Source of the DNA: Symbiodinium sp. CCMP2592
Lineage: Eukaryota; Sar; Dinophyceae; Suessiales; Symbiodiniaceae
Length of the DNA: 64,000 nt
Direction: 5' to 3'
Assembly (NCBI GenBank): GCA_905221615.1
Contig: CAJNDT010006188.1
Span: 268,501-332,500, forward strand
This document shows, piece by piece, positions 54,801-64,000 of this stretch. Position numbers and translations under genes: made by a program. The notes under the pieces are model-generated. The model searched no databases. It saw only the letters and a program-made list of their open reading frames with translations, and was not told the DNA's origin. Every line of letters starts with the position of its first letter. The stretch's first letter is position 1.

Positions 54801-56898
54801 TGACAACCTCATGAAGATCATCGATCGCACCATTATGCGGAGACGAGAACAGGCAAATCTCACTCAGACCCAAATCGGCTTGCGCCAAATGCTTGAGGGC
54901 AAAGACTTGCTTGCTGCGCCGGCCAAGGTACCTGAGAAGCCAACGCCCAATGCAGCTCCTTCTGCAAAGGTCAAGGCATCTCCTACCAAGCCAGATAAAG
55001 CAGCACCCGTGTTGCCTCAGAGCAAGGCGAAGAGTCATGCGAAGACCAAGCCGAAGCCTAAGAAGAAAACGAGAAGTGAGTCAGCGGATAACAAAGGTGA
55101 CAAAAGCAAGAAGCAAATCCGCTGTAAGTTCCATTTCACTGATGCAGGGTGTCGGAATGGTGACAAGTGCCCATTTAGCCACTCGAAGAAGACTCCAGAG
55201 CGACCCTTTACGCCGAGGACGAGAACTCCAAGTCCGTCTGGAGGAGGAAATCGGATATGCTATTCTTTCAAGAACACAGGTTCGTGCTCAAGGGAGAATT
55301 GTCCTTTTAAGCACGAGACTGCGGCTACCCCAGCACCGGAACCAAAGGCAAAGGCCAAAGCCAAGTCCGAGGCGAAGGCAGCACCAGCGAAGCCGAATGC
55401 TAAGGCAAAAGCAATCCCAGCAGCACCTGCCATCAGATTGTGCCGAAGGTGGAATCCATCAGCCCCGGCTATATGGAGACGGTCCTCAAGACAGGATGAT
55501 GAAGAGTCAGATTGCTCATCCGTTGACAGCGACGCTGATTCGGATTGTTCAACTGACGATGAGTCATCGGGACCGACTACGTCGACCCGAAAAGAAGTCA
55601 AACGTAGCGTGACATTCGCTGAAGATGTGAAGTTCATCTCTTCGCGTCCAAGGAAATCAAAGAAAGACAAGGAGCGGAAGGTGAAGCACGTTGATGTTGA
55701 GGCGATTGTCAACGACGAGGATCGTGCCGTGAATTTGGAATTTGCCAAGCACAAAGCGAGGTTGAGGGCACAGATCATGAGAGACATGGTCGACGATGAC
55801 GATGATCATTGCGGTGATCGAGTTTCGTTCGTACGGATCCCAGGAACATCTCGAGAGGAAGAAGCTTCCTTCTATGATGGTGAGGATTCCATTGTTGAAC
55901 GTGAACTCGACGCTGCACACAGCAAGCGGATCATCGATCAAGGAGTGTTCAAATGCATGGTACAACCGGTTATTCTCAAGACGAAGATCAAGTTCCTTAT
56001 GGACACTGGTTGTGGTCATGACCTCATATCTCAGAGAAAGATCGAAAAGCATAGTCTCGAGACACTCGTGACTCCGGAGCCCATATCGTTCCAGATCGCA
56101 AATGGAATCACCGACACTGATCTCGTGTCGAATTTCCAGACCGAGTCGTTTGAGGAACCGATCAATGCCTATGTATTGGGTGACACACCATCGGTGCTTT
56201 CCATAGGCAAACGGTGCATGAACTTCAATTACGGGTTTGTGTGGCCACCAGGAAGGGAGCCATTCATGATCAACCCGCAGGGCAAGAGGATATCTTTATT
56301 CGTGAACGGTGACATTCCGTACATTCGCGCCGGGAGTTCCAAGTCATCTGTACACGATGATCCGGAAGCCAAGGCGATCACTGAAATCTTCAAAGGTGTG
56401 CTAACCGCGAATGATGCTGACGTCAACGTCGCAGCTGCCGCCGAAGCTGCACCAAGTGAAGTTGAAGCAGAAGAAGAAGGTGACGCTCATGGACGGCCTC
56501 CTGACCCTGAACCCCATGAATCTCCTGTAGAAGAAGTACCAGAGTCCGAGGCAGGACGACCTCCGGACGATGAAGGAGCAGGAATGGGTGAAGTTCCATT
56601 AGATGGTGACGATGACGTGATCATTGATGTGGATGGCGACGGTGCACCAAGCCGCAAGGCCAGAGTCGGAACACTGAAAGTCGAAGCAAAGACATTGGCA
56701 CATCTATGCACTCATCGGTATCGCAATCCTTATTGCGAATCGTGCATCCGCGCGAAGATGAAGCATCTACGGACCCAACGAGGCGCATTTCAACGTGTGA
56801 TCAAACACTGGGGAGATCTCATCACATTCGACTTCCTCGACATGCGCAAGCTGCCGAAGCAGGCATTGGATTGGATGACGGTGCACGTGAAGTTCTGA
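51826..56898 (+). CDS. Element 2 Gag-protease-integrase N-terminus, 1690 codons
   Basis: True ATG start (ACAATGAAC). Order: Ser/Thr/Arg-rich N-terminus; long coiled coil (about residues 195-470); low-complexity linker; second coiled region near 640-710; acidic DDGDGAGEEHED linker; capsid-like domain about 790-1030 (WPVLTHLNNWRSVC, LDYLVKLQYQGDNKL). Then come CCCH finger 1 at 1100 (C-x8-C-x5-C-x3-H), CCCH finger 2 at 1145 (C-x8-C-x4-C-x3-H), protease with FLMDTGCGHDLIS (Asp1393) and VLSIGKRC, and integrase zinc region HLCTHRYRNPYCESC (1626-1640). The first integrase Asp is in ITFDFLD (1669). The frame then runs out at LDWMTVHVKF, where the integrase core should continue. Confidence 0.85.
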   Translation: MNSGSSQDTTMTFGADVAAPAVGESTADDTVVQSVDSSTEDDKGQSSALAIAKAVPKAKAKSLPRASTPSRPTSSGSRTSKAPERRSEASGFQAPRTPSRAKDKGVMTLEKKSRPSSSRSSSARSRTSTTRGRDKSMTWNRMVTNQPREADDLDMTLDTIPVRGDASSVTTPAIADGPNTYQGLTIPQQFEASNLAQQVYYRSQVQEYEGVVQTLMEKIKEMQQEDEGSGIRIEELERQRDHACLAMRHINNVNQEMKRDYETALFRMDEQNSAQQRQAHAVAEELAQQLHVFRTEAATNFLRLEARAQGDGELMAREYEHLTQELHEQARENLFLRSNTASSEQALQAMQERFHLVRNQELRAINEIQGLVGNNAAIDQERLRLRERLGEEEQYRKMAVKRMQDAENQLQQNEDHARHALPTLHDELNELRKALKAQEDLQSRTRSELEAARNSNYHVGGARPSSMPMSSRTTESGWEHVGKDVVPAFSVGGEVRSPEIRSPSQVSPVARGKFAFSESSKDKNLAVNDAPFTGGNYVAGNVKGEISSSYTTPIVADSMLEHNVPGTSNPALERSTPSAATIFGVPSGFHGRSDAAAVRDRQLRELLEDRGMLGSKSTASASSSRPVDIDGIIASVKGTNPNVAQRPTPVAFDDAIHEASRRQIEKEIAEQYEEKMADLRSEVLKAQKAEQRLRADRDEWRLFAETMQEDNGDDDGDGAGEEHEDGGQEEGTGAGYDPPDPPADDGDDKKKNGGGKPDPDPDPPDARDPDGDADPEVTEVRISRREADKVTVPPWPVLTHLNNWRSVCTANVLGASADPSHEDWMLWLAPAFNPFPDVEALNDSGHKKFKSIDVKLGVAMVAMLRAGGDKSADLYLEVNRKANDYISRPEGKIIKGRQIIAMMYESFRTHDRLDMIITLDYLVKLQYQGDNKLHTFKQTWLEVLGRMRPEDIPSKTALRDCLHSKIKDSPAMKMVLGMHYDHLPYDHEDRSYDNLMKIIDRTIMRRREQANLTQTQIGLRQMLEGKDLLAAPAKVPEKPTPNAAPSAKVKASPTKPDKAAPVLPQSKAKSHAKTKPKPKKKTRSESADNKGDKSKKQIRCKFHFTDAGCRNGDKCPFSHSKKTPERPFTPRTRTPSPSGGGNRICYSFKNTGSCSRENCPFKHETAATPAPEPKAKAKAKSEAKAAPAKPNAKAKAIPAAPAIRLCRRWNPSAPAIWRRSSRQDDEESDCSSVDSDADSDCSTDDESSGPTTSTRKEVKRSVTFAEDVKFISSRPRKSKKDKERKVKHVDVEAIVNDEDRAVNLEFAKHKARLRAQIMRDMVDDDDDHCGDRVSFVRIPGTSREEEASFYDGEDSIVERELDAAHSKRIIDQGVFKCMVQPVILKTKIKFLMDTGCGHDLISQRKIEKHSLETLVTPEPISFQIANGITDTDLVSNFQTESFEEPINAYVLGDTPSVLSIGKRCMNFNYGFVWPPGREPFMINPQGKRISLFVNGDIPYIRAGSSKSSVHDDPEAKAITEIFKGVLTANDADVNVAAAAEAAPSEVEAEEEGDAHGRPPDPEPHESPVEEVPESEAGRPPDDEGAGMGEVPLDGDDDVIIDVDGDGAPSRKARVGTLKVEAKTLAHLCTHRYRNPYCESCIRAKMKHLRTQRGAFQRVIKHWGDLITFDFLDMRKLPKQALDWMTVHVKF

Positions 56899-58700
56899 CT
56901 GGGAAGGACTTTGAGGGAAAAGCCATACCATTTGGAGCCAAAGTCTTCTTCAAGCCAACGGATACAAGACCGAAGACCTATGGCAACAAGTTTGATCCGA
57001 AGGGCATACCTGGTATCTTTGCCGGGTACATCATCACTGCCGGTCAAGGATGGTCCAAGAAGTATCGCGTATGGGATATGAAAGAATTTGCCAATGCGAA
57101 CTTGTCAATGGACGCATCTGTTCCCAGGAAGTTGATGAGGCCGTACGAGACAGAGGTTATCTACTTCCCAGAGGAGATAACATTTCCCTTGAAAGCTGAG
57201 TATGAAAGGATGAATGCAACCATTGAGGGACTCAGGGACAATGTTGACCTTGCTGGTAAGGAGATAAAAGACATCGATGATGGAGATGACGGTCCGCCTG
57301 GAGGAGATGGTGGCGGTGGAGATGATGATGATCAAGGTGGTCTACTTCCTCCACCGGATCCTGGAGAAGATCCTGACCTACAGGACATAGATCCATCTGA
57401 CGTTGAGGCGGAACCTTCCGGTGAAGTCTTCAAGTCAGCAGAGCATGAAGCTATTGATGCCATCGGTGACAAAAGACTCGAGGAGCTAGACGAAGAACTA
57501 GGTCTACGTGCAGCACCGCCTCCTCCTGAACCAAAGGTTACTGGGGAAGATCGACGATCGCTCCGCGAAGTCGGTCCAACCGGTAGACTCATCCCTGAAG
57601 GAGACATCGAAGAACCTGGTGAGATTATCAAGATCTTAAAGGAGAAAAAGTTGGCTCCCGAAGAGATTGAACATTGGAGTACAGGGAAGAAAGGGGACGG
57701 CATTGTGTATCTCACCGATGATGGTGAAGCCTGCAAGATTGACAAGAGAGGAGTTCCGTACAAGATCCGAAGTGATGGAAGACGAACTCTTCCTACGCGA
57801 CGACCTATCCATTCTTACTCTCCGGAAGCATGGAAGAAGATGAGTGAAGCGGAGAAGAAGGCAGCGTACAAGAAAGAAAACCGAGACAAAGCTCGAGTTG
57901 CCAAGAAAGACCGGAAGAAAGCCGCGATAGGAAAGAAAATAGTCACCAAAGTTTTGGACAACATGATCTTCCCCAAGATCGTTCCATGTGAAGAAATAGA
58001 TCTACAACTCAACGTGTCTGTTGATGACGACCATGGATGGTCATGGGCACAGTCCTACGTGGATCAATATACACAGGAACAATTCTTGGCGGATGTCGTG
58101 CCGGCTGTTCCGGCGCACATGGTCATGGATGACAACTGGATTCCGTCTATGCCGTGTACGACTTCCCACGGAAACGTACACCGGGAGAAGAATCAAGCAG
58201 GAGGATCATGCTTCAACGCCATGGTCACACGACCTGTCACACGCAAGGAGATGGTCAGCAACCCCAAAGCCATGGAAGCTTTCATGAAAGAGTGGAAGGG
58301 TTTATGGGATCAAGAAGTATTTGACTTCTCAACCACGCGTGAATATGACGATGTCGTGGCCGAGGCAAAGAAGAAAGTTGAGAAAGTACGCATGGCGCGA
58401 GTACATGGACTGATATACGAGAAGAACTATCAGCTCAAAGAGGACGATCCTGCCAGGAAGTTCACAGGGCGAGGTGTATTACTCGGTGATCAGGTCAGAG
58501 ACCAGAATATGGAAGCTGCATTGTTCCAGGGTTTGGGGAATTCCCCGGCTACGTTTGACGCCTCACGATGGGCAGATTACTATGGATGCCTTCCTGGTAA
58601 CGATGTTCAGATGGCTGACGCTATCCAAGCATACATTCAGGCGAGATTATCTGGCACTCCGTGTTGGGTTGAGCTGCCTGAGGAAGCTTGGCATCCATAG
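56880..58700 (+). CDS. Element 2 post-integrase linker and N-terminal RT
   Basis: After the junction at about 56880 the frame reads REVLTGKDFEGKAIPFGAKV, typical of sequence just downstream of the integrase core, so the second Asp and the Glu have been deleted. An acidic and Pro-rich linker (57240-57860) and a Lys-rich helix (EKKAAYKKENRDKARVAKKD) follow. RT begins near MEAFMKEWKGLWDQEVFDF and continues with GRGVLLGDQVRDQN, NSPATFDASRWADYYGCLPG and AIQAYIQARLSG up to WVELPEEAWHP. There a stop falls where the RT palm should continue. Confidence 0.8.
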   Translation, partial: GAREVLTGKDFEGKAIPFGAKVFFKPTDTRPKTYGNKFDPKGIPGIFAGYIITAGQGWSKKYRVWDMKEFANANLSMDASVPRKLMRPYETEVIYFPEEITFPLKAEYERMNATIEGLRDNVDLAGKEIKDIDDGDDGPPGGDGGGGDDDDQGGLLPPPDPGEDPDLQDIDPSDVEAEPSGEVFKSAEHEAIDAIGDKRLEELDEELGLRAAPPPPEPKVTGEDRRSLREVGPTGRLIPEGDIEEPGEIIKILKEKKLAPEEIEHWSTGKKGDGIVYLTDDGEACKIDKRGVPYKIRSDGRRTLPTRRPIHSYSPEAWKKMSEAEKKAAYKKENRDKARVAKKDRKKAAIGKKIVTKVLDNMIFPKIVPCEEIDLQLNVSVDDDHGWSWAQSYVDQYTQEQFLADVVPAVPAHMVMDDNWIPSMPCTTSHGNVHREKNQAGGSCFNAMVTRPVTRKEMVSNPKAMEAFMKEWKGLWDQEVFDFSTTREYDDVVAEAKKKVEKVRMARVHGLIYEKNYQLKEDDPARKFTGRGVLLGDQVRDQNMEAALFQGLGNSPATFDASRWADYYGCLPGNDVQMADAIQAYIQARLSGTPCWVELPEEAWHP

Positions 58701-59959
58701 TCGGGTTCAAACCAATTGGTGATGAATGGCCATCATTGTATTTCCACCCGCAAATGAAGCTCTTGCTTGTCATCTACGTGGATGATCTCAAGATGGCAGG
58801 GCCCAAAGAGAATCTTTCAAAGGGTTGGGACATGTTGCGTCAGGAACTTCGGTTGGAAGACGAAACACCATTGCGTTTGTACCTGGGTTGTCGCATCTCC
58901 AAGGGCGAGGCAACGTTGCATGACAAAACGAAGGTGCAGACCGTTACCTACGACATGGAGACGTACCTGGACATGACAGTCAAGAAGTACTGCGACGTGA
59001 CTGGGTTCGATCCGACAAAATTCAAGACGGTACCATCGCCGAGTCCGGCTGAGGAGACTAAGAATCATCCAGCTCGTGCTCCGGCACAATCCGGTAAAAG
59101 CCATCGATGCACGTGGTGTGGACACACCATGCCTGTTGACAAGGATGGTCGGCTTGTTCCGCCTCCACCTATTCCCAAGGCGCCAGAGGAAGAGGAAGTC
59201 AGCGAGGCCAATCGCGGTGCACTTGCCCCGCAGGCTGCGAGCATACTCATGAAGTTGCTCTATGCCGCGCGCATTTGCCGCTTTGATCTACTGCGAAGCA
59301 TCAACAACCTTGCACGCAAGATCACAAAATGGACCAAGAAGGAGGATGCTCTTCTTCATCATCTCATGGCCTATGTGCACCAGTCCAAACATCACATGAT
59401 GATTGGATGGGTCGGGGACTCCTTGGAGGAGTCGTCCATCGGACTGTTTGCCGATGCGGACTATGCAGGTTGTGGAGAAAGCTTGAAATCTACCTCCGGT
59501 GCTCACTTGCACATTCAAGGTTCACACACACGATTTCCCTTGGCGGGGCTTAGCAAAAGGCAGGGGTGCCTGAGTCACTCCACACCTGAGGCCGAGATTG
59601 TCGCGGCCGACTTTGCCATGTCACGTCTTGGATTGCCTGCTATCACGCTGTGGCAGCAGCTTGGGGGTCAAGATCCCAACTTCGTCTTTTATGACGACAA
59701 CCAGACCATGATCGGGGTGATTCGCACAGGCAAGAATCCGACTATGCGTCATTTGGAGCGTACCCATGGCATCTGCATTGGTTGGATGCATTCTATCTTT
59801 CAGGAGGGTTACGTTTCTCTTGCCTATGAGGTCACTGCCAAGATGTCGGCGGATATACACACCAAGTCGTTCAAGGATTCCGTGTCCTGGACACATGGTG
59901 TCAGCTCATCAACATCTTTCCGCCGGCCCTCATTGGTTCCCAGGAGATTATGGATCTGA
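58688..59959 (+). CDS. Element 2 RT C-terminal half and RNase H
   Basis: GFKPIGDEWPSLYFHP and KLLLVIYVDDLKMAGP carry the intact YVDD box (58775-58786). Between this frame and the preceding one roughly 40-50 residues of RT appear to be missing. A CxxC insert (CTWCGHTMPVDKDG) precedes RNase H, whose acidic residues are seen in GLFADADYAG, STPEAEIVAADFA and FYDDNQTMIG. RNase H degrades template RNA during cDNA synthesis. The frame drifts out after SFKDSVSWTHGV; coding continues in the next frame. Confidence 0.85.
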   Translation: MASIVGFKPIGDEWPSLYFHPQMKLLLVIYVDDLKMAGPKENLSKGWDMLRQELRLEDETPLRLYLGCRISKGEATLHDKTKVQTVTYDMETYLDMTVKKYCDVTGFDPTKFKTVPSPSPAEETKNHPARAPAQSGKSHRCTWCGHTMPVDKDGRLVPPPPIPKAPEEEEVSEANRGALAPQAASILMKLLYAARICRFDLLRSINNLARKITKWTKKEDALLHHLMAYVHQSKHHMMIGWVGDSLEESSIGLFADADYAGCGESLKSTSGAHLHIQGSHTRFPLAGLSKRQGCLSHSTPEAEIVAADFAMSRLGLPAITLWQQLGGQDPNFVFYDDNQTMIGVIRTGKNPTMRHLERTHGICIGWMHSIFQEGYVSLAYEVTAKMSADIHTKSFKDSVSWTHGVSSSTSFRRPSLVPRRLWI

Positions 59960-62262
59960 TGCGTCCTACTCATACCCAAAGCACGGATGAGAAGGGCCAG
60001 CAGCACTACTCGTTCAAGAGCGAAGTGCCATGTTTTCCTTACACACAGACGCCGATCCTTCCTCAGGTGTTGTATCGCGCTGGTCTGTCCAGTAAGGAGG
60101 GCTTGCAAGAACACGACAGTGTGGACCCTATCATGGTTGTCAAGTTTCCGCGCATGTTGCGGGGGCCGCCTTCCGCGTTGCCGCCCGGTCGTTACCTTCG
60201 GTCGACCTGGATTCTTCGTGAAGGGCAGTGGCACCAGATGGAGGACCGTGCCGTCATCCCTGATCAACCTGGCAAGTCTGACCGCTACGTCGAGCGTGCC
60301 GTCTTTCAGTACCATCCGGTACGGGGCAGCTTGAGGCCGGCCGCTAGTTCGGAGGTCCTTGCGCCGCCGTTTTTGCCTCTTCCTGACCCGCCATTGGGCC
60401 AATCCTATGTGCGCGCCCTGCCCGCCAAATGGCGTGCGGTGGTTGTCACACTGGCGCGTGCCATCCATGGGGGGTACCAGGGCTTTACATTACCTCTTTG
60501 TTTCAACGGCCTGTCCAAAAGTCAAGCCTCTCAATTTGGCTATGACCAATGGTCGTCGGTGTATGAGGATGTATGGCATGATGCGGCTGAACAGAAAAGG
60601 GAATATCAAGGATATGAAGGAGCAATTGTGCCTCACGTGGTTGAATTTGCGGAGAACAAACCCAAGGAAGGCTTGGTGATCCAATTCTACGACCATGATG
60701 GAGGGTTGGTCCATACCTACAAGAACCCTTACAGCCGATGGAAATACCGAATCACCATCAAAGATGCTCCAAAGGCAGTGACGGTGTGGACATTGGTGGG
60801 AGTCGATGAAGAGAACTGGTGGAACGAGTATGCACCTGGTAAGGACTGCATTGTGCAGCATGCTCCCGATTCTCATTACGACCCTGGATTGCAAGTGAAT
60901 GTTCTGAGTATGGGGCGAGAAGTTGACGACGCCATGTGTGCCTACCTCTACGATGTAGTGGAATCAAGGCAAAGCAACCCTAACTCCGTGATCTTCATTG
61001 GCGCAGGGGTGTTGGGTAAGAATTCATGGTTGAGTCGGAAAATCGTCAACAACCCTGACAGGGCCAAATTGCGGACTGACTACCCATGGGGGGAGGTCGT
61101 CCAAAGAATTGCACGCAGAGCGGCCTCATGGGGAAGCCAAGTCATCATCGAAGTGCCTCCTCATGTACCTGTTCAAGAAACCAAGCAGTACAAAGGACTT
61201 CAGGACGACAACGCGTGGAAGAGCATCAAGATCCAAGGATGCACTCACGGGCAACGTTATATCTTTCGAGATCCTGTAGTACCTGGAACCGCCGTCGAGC
61301 TCGGCTACTGCAAAGATGAATGGGAGTATTTCGCCGCAAACGTTGCGTTGCATCCTAAGTCGTCCGACATGTGCACAGCTAAGCATCAGCACATGAGTGA
61401 TGCAGACGCTAGGGACAGGTCAGACAAGTGCGAGTTAACCAGCCAAATTTCCAGAAGATTGCTCAAAGCCTTGAAATTTCAGGCATCGGGCGATGGGAAG
61501 TTGGTAGCTATGCCGTCGAAGGCCGAAGGGCGCAAACCCGACCGCATGCTCGTTGACCTTTGTGGTTTGGGCAACGGCTACGCCGAGTCCAAGTCCACTA
61601 AGGGATGCGCTCGCATCGTGTGCAAGGAGCTGATAGGTTCCAAGGCCGATGAGGATAGCCTTGTCGGTGCGATGAAGAAGTTGTGCCGGAACGACCTGCG
61701 CACACCTGTGCTATTTGTGGCATCGCTTTTGCGATCAGGTGCTGGTCCTGGAGGTAGCGAAGGGGCTTGCGTGGGGGGTGGGAAACGTTCCGGTGGGAAA
61801 TACAAGGTTTTCAGAAGTGTCTTGAAATCTCTCAAACGCCTGCTGAAGAAGTGTGCGGAATTTTCCGACGTCTATTTTTCGCTTGACATGCCTTCTTCAT
61901 GTTCATGTTGGTCGTGGCCTGAATTGCATGCTCTTGTTTCAAGTGGCAAGGTGAGGAAGGTTAAGGTTGATGACCATGTTGGTGCTGATGGCGATGGTGG
62001 TGGACGCAGGATCATGTTCTCTAACATGCCTGAGACCGATCGTTTGATGATGAAAGTGACTGATTGCTTGGACCATGAAGCGGAGAGCAGTTTGTCGCAG
62101 TGCATTGATGTTACATGGAGGTCAATTGCGAAGAATGTCCGCAGCCTTGTTCGAGCTCATGCTAGGTCCAGTCATGATGCACATGAATCTGAGGACAATG
62201 CATGGCAGCATCGTCAGTGTCTAGGCGCTGATGGAGGGGCTAATATAGACAGCCCCGACTAA
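59898..62262 (+). CDS. Element 2 C-terminal extension, about 780 residues
   Basis: A one-base shift near 59895 brings the RNase H tail (WCQLINIFPPALIGSQEI) into this frame, so it is the continuation of Pol rather than a separate gene. Residues after ATG 59950 include a Pro-rich region and a segment around LVIQFYDHDGGLVHTYKNPY. They end with a domain RMLVDLCGLGNGYAESKSTK, ELIGSKADEDSLVGAMKKL, LFVASLLRSGAG, and SCSCWSWPELHALVSSGKV. The last part follows the order of the SxPCTxG/WPRGCxYW domain common at the 3' end of dinoflagellate copia polyproteins, a methyltransferase-like fold, but the PCT core is replaced. Function is unknown. Confidence 0.65.
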
Positions 62263-62383
62263 GGAACAAGTAAGGTCTGACCCGACGGATCGGGGAAGGG
62301 TGTCTCTTACAGAGTACCCAGAACCGTGAAGTCGCATAGGGTAGGTACTTCTCTCCTACGGAGGTTGTACTGTTTCCCGAGCC

Positions 62384-64000
62384 ATGGAAGAAAGCTACAA
62401 TGCCTATGAACTGTCCTTCGAAGGAGTGGCCCATGAAGAAGTTTTCCCTCATGGTGGGATGATGCGGGCGTTCCTGAAGTTCGACACGTTTCTGCAGATG
62501 TATTCTGAAGATTCGTCACAGAGCGTACCGCTCCCGCCTAAGATAACAAAGGACAAAGTGGTCGACAATGATCTCATTCGCACGTGGGCGGCATTCAAAG
62601 CACCACCTTTGGTCTTGCTGTTCGTGTGTGCAAATCTGTCTTCAGGAGGGGATCTTTCCATTCGAGTTCGAGAAATCCTCAAAGCTTGCTTGCACGCTGC
62701 TCCGGAGGAGTATATGAACAAACCCTATGGTGAGATCCTCGCCGCGGTCATCAAGTTTGGTGGAGGCCTCAAGCACATTGTTGCCGACCATGGAGGAAGG
62801 TTCAACTCCATCACAAGATTTATGGTGGATGAGGAAGTGGTCCGCGATGATGCAAAATTGGCTGTGGTCGAACTGGAACAGGAGAGACAGCAAGTTCGTT
62901 TCGACCTGAACACCGCAACCAGGAACATTGTCAATGCGGATGTCTACTACAACCTCGCCGTCCTCATCAATTCTGTGGAGACACCTTACCAGGCCGTGAC
63001 AGATACGAGAATACAGCAGTGGTACACGGTGAACCAGGACTACTACCACAAGTTGCCTATGTCAGGTAGAGCACCCGACCAATCCGACTTGTTGGGAGAA
63101 CCTACGTTGCTTAGGGTGTGCAAGTTGATGTACATGTTCGCGAAACACACTGGGTACGGACTTCGAACCTACAACCAGGAATGCGCAGCGAGCAGTGACG
63201 GCTCTGCGCCGATCAATCTCCATCAACTGGCTTTGATGATGCGCACAATGCCTCAAGGCATGGGACATCCGCTCGCCTTTGCGATGAACTCGTTCCAGGC
63301 GTTCAGCATTTGTCTGCATGTGCTTCATTCCTATGTATCGTGGGAGGATCCACACAGTGGAATCCCACATTATCGATGGTCTGCCGATGTGCTTCCTGAT
63401 TCCGACTATACCACGTATGCTTACCTCAAGCACCATGTGGAGGCAGTGTGTGGCGCTCAAGGTCAAAACGGTCTCCAGTTGCCGGAGACGTTCCGAGGCT
63501 ACGCCTGGAACCAATGCGGCGTTGAATCTGGATACGTGGCTGACTGCTCCACGAAGCGCGCTGCCTTGGATGTATGGGAAGCTGAGTTTCAACAGATGAG
63601 AGCACCGAGTCCGCTGATGCAAGATGATGGTCTATTTCGCATCCTAATTGGGTTTACGAGTCGGGAAGAGTTGCGATGCCTACGGCAAGCAATCTCGAAC
63701 CTGAAGGAATCGTCCATCCCGAACATGGAAGAACGCCGGAACAAGCGCGGGATTCTACCGCCGAGCCTCGAGCCACTCCAAGCCACGGACCAAAGAGGGC
63801 AAGGACGGATGAGGCAACGGCATCGGCATCATCATCTTCTGCAGCACCTCCTCCACAACAACAACCTCCACAGCCTGAGGAGGAACCAACGCAACCGACA
63901 TGGGAGGAAGCTCCGATTGCCGCTGGCGCTCAGGAAAGCTGGTATCACTACATCAACATCATCGAGAAGGGTTGTCGCTCGGCCTTGCTAACGACGACAC
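62384..64000 (+). CDS. Unidentified protein, runs off the window end
   Basis: ATG at 62384 opens MEESYNAYELSFEGVAHEEV and a well-mixed 440-residue sequence without introns (for example EEYMNKPYGEILAAVIKFGG, LALMMRTMPQGMGHPLAFAM, YAWNQCGVESGYVADCSTKR). From about 63700 the coding character moves to another frame (GPKRARTDEATASASSSS, PPPQQQPPQPEEEPTQPTWE, ESWYHYINIIEKGCRSALL) that is still open at 64000. A frameshift between about 63650 and 63730 is therefore likely. KRAR could be a nuclear signal. It starts 121 nt after the stop of element 2 and may be a second ORF of that element or an independent intronless gene. No family recognised. Confidence 0.6.

Larger units (their letters stand above)
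51826..62262 (+). mobile_element. Copia-like retroelement 2
   Basis: Gag, protease, integrase N-terminus, RT, RNase H and a long C-terminal extension lie in order on the plus strand, in four long frames that overlap end to end. Catalytic signatures of protease, RT and RNase H are intact, but most of the integrase core and a middle part of RT are missing at two frame junctions. It is younger than element 1 yet not autonomous. No LTRs were identified. Confidence 0.9.

Noticed and set aside
43147..62383. Long terminal repeats of the two copia elements
   Set aside because: I compared the flanks by eye and found no matching direct repeats; element 1 is truncated and element 2 may extend beyond the window.

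Overview
The window looks like nuclear DNA of a dinoflagellate, probably Symbiodiniaceae or a relative. There are no prokaryotic operons. Coding potential sits in short exon-like islands (27-310 nt) between AG acceptors and GT donors, in a background of CA, TAG, CTAGTA and TTG microsatellites. The retroelements are Ty1/copia-type, with CCCH zinc fingers in Gag, long acidic linkers and extra enzyme-like domains. A partial spliced-leader relic (..CATTTGGCTCAAG) lies ahead of one of them. The organism assignment is an inference.

Layout. 0.6-3.0 kb: exon islands of a plus-strand gene of unknown function. 3.9-5.9 kb: one long, frameshifted, acidic orphan reading frame. 6.5-12.4 kb: a second set of plus-strand exons, beginning with a Rossmann-type GAGGIGG segment. 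12.7-14.1 kb: a repeat zone with about 250 bp of (AC)n, two perfect 22-bp palindromes, a GT-rich tract and an eleven-unit hairpin array. 14.4-16.2 kb: a gene whose small exon appears in three diverged copies, ending in a 312-nt terminal exon.

17.9-43.1 kb is dominated by a recent direct segmental duplication: copy A 17940-28342 and copy B 31694-43146. Both copies carry exons of at least one plus-strand gene, a ~55-bp tandem array centred on TGACGTC, and a macrosatellite of ~990-bp units. Each macrosatellite unit holds a minus-strand exon and two plus-strand exons. Copy B has one more unit than copy A, and two older diverged units lie between the copies.

43.1-51.4 kb is a decayed copia-like element. 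In order it encodes Gag (CCCH + CCHC), aspartic protease, a C5-methyltransferase-like GGPPC domain, an integrase with a D-x35-E pair, a TET/JBP-like HxD...H...R domain and a truncated reverse transcriptase (YVDN instead of YVDD). 51.8-62.3 kb is a second, better preserved copia-like polyprotein, with Gag, two CCCH fingers, protease DTG, integrase start, RT and RNase H. It has internal deletions in integrase and RT, and a 770-residue C-terminal extension with another methyltransferase-like segment. 62.4 kb to the window end is an unidentified reading frame that continues beyond the window.

Exon calls rest on my reading of frame, splice-like borders and, where duplicated, synonymous differences. 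No searches were run. Long stretches outside the listed features contain nothing I could support as a gene.
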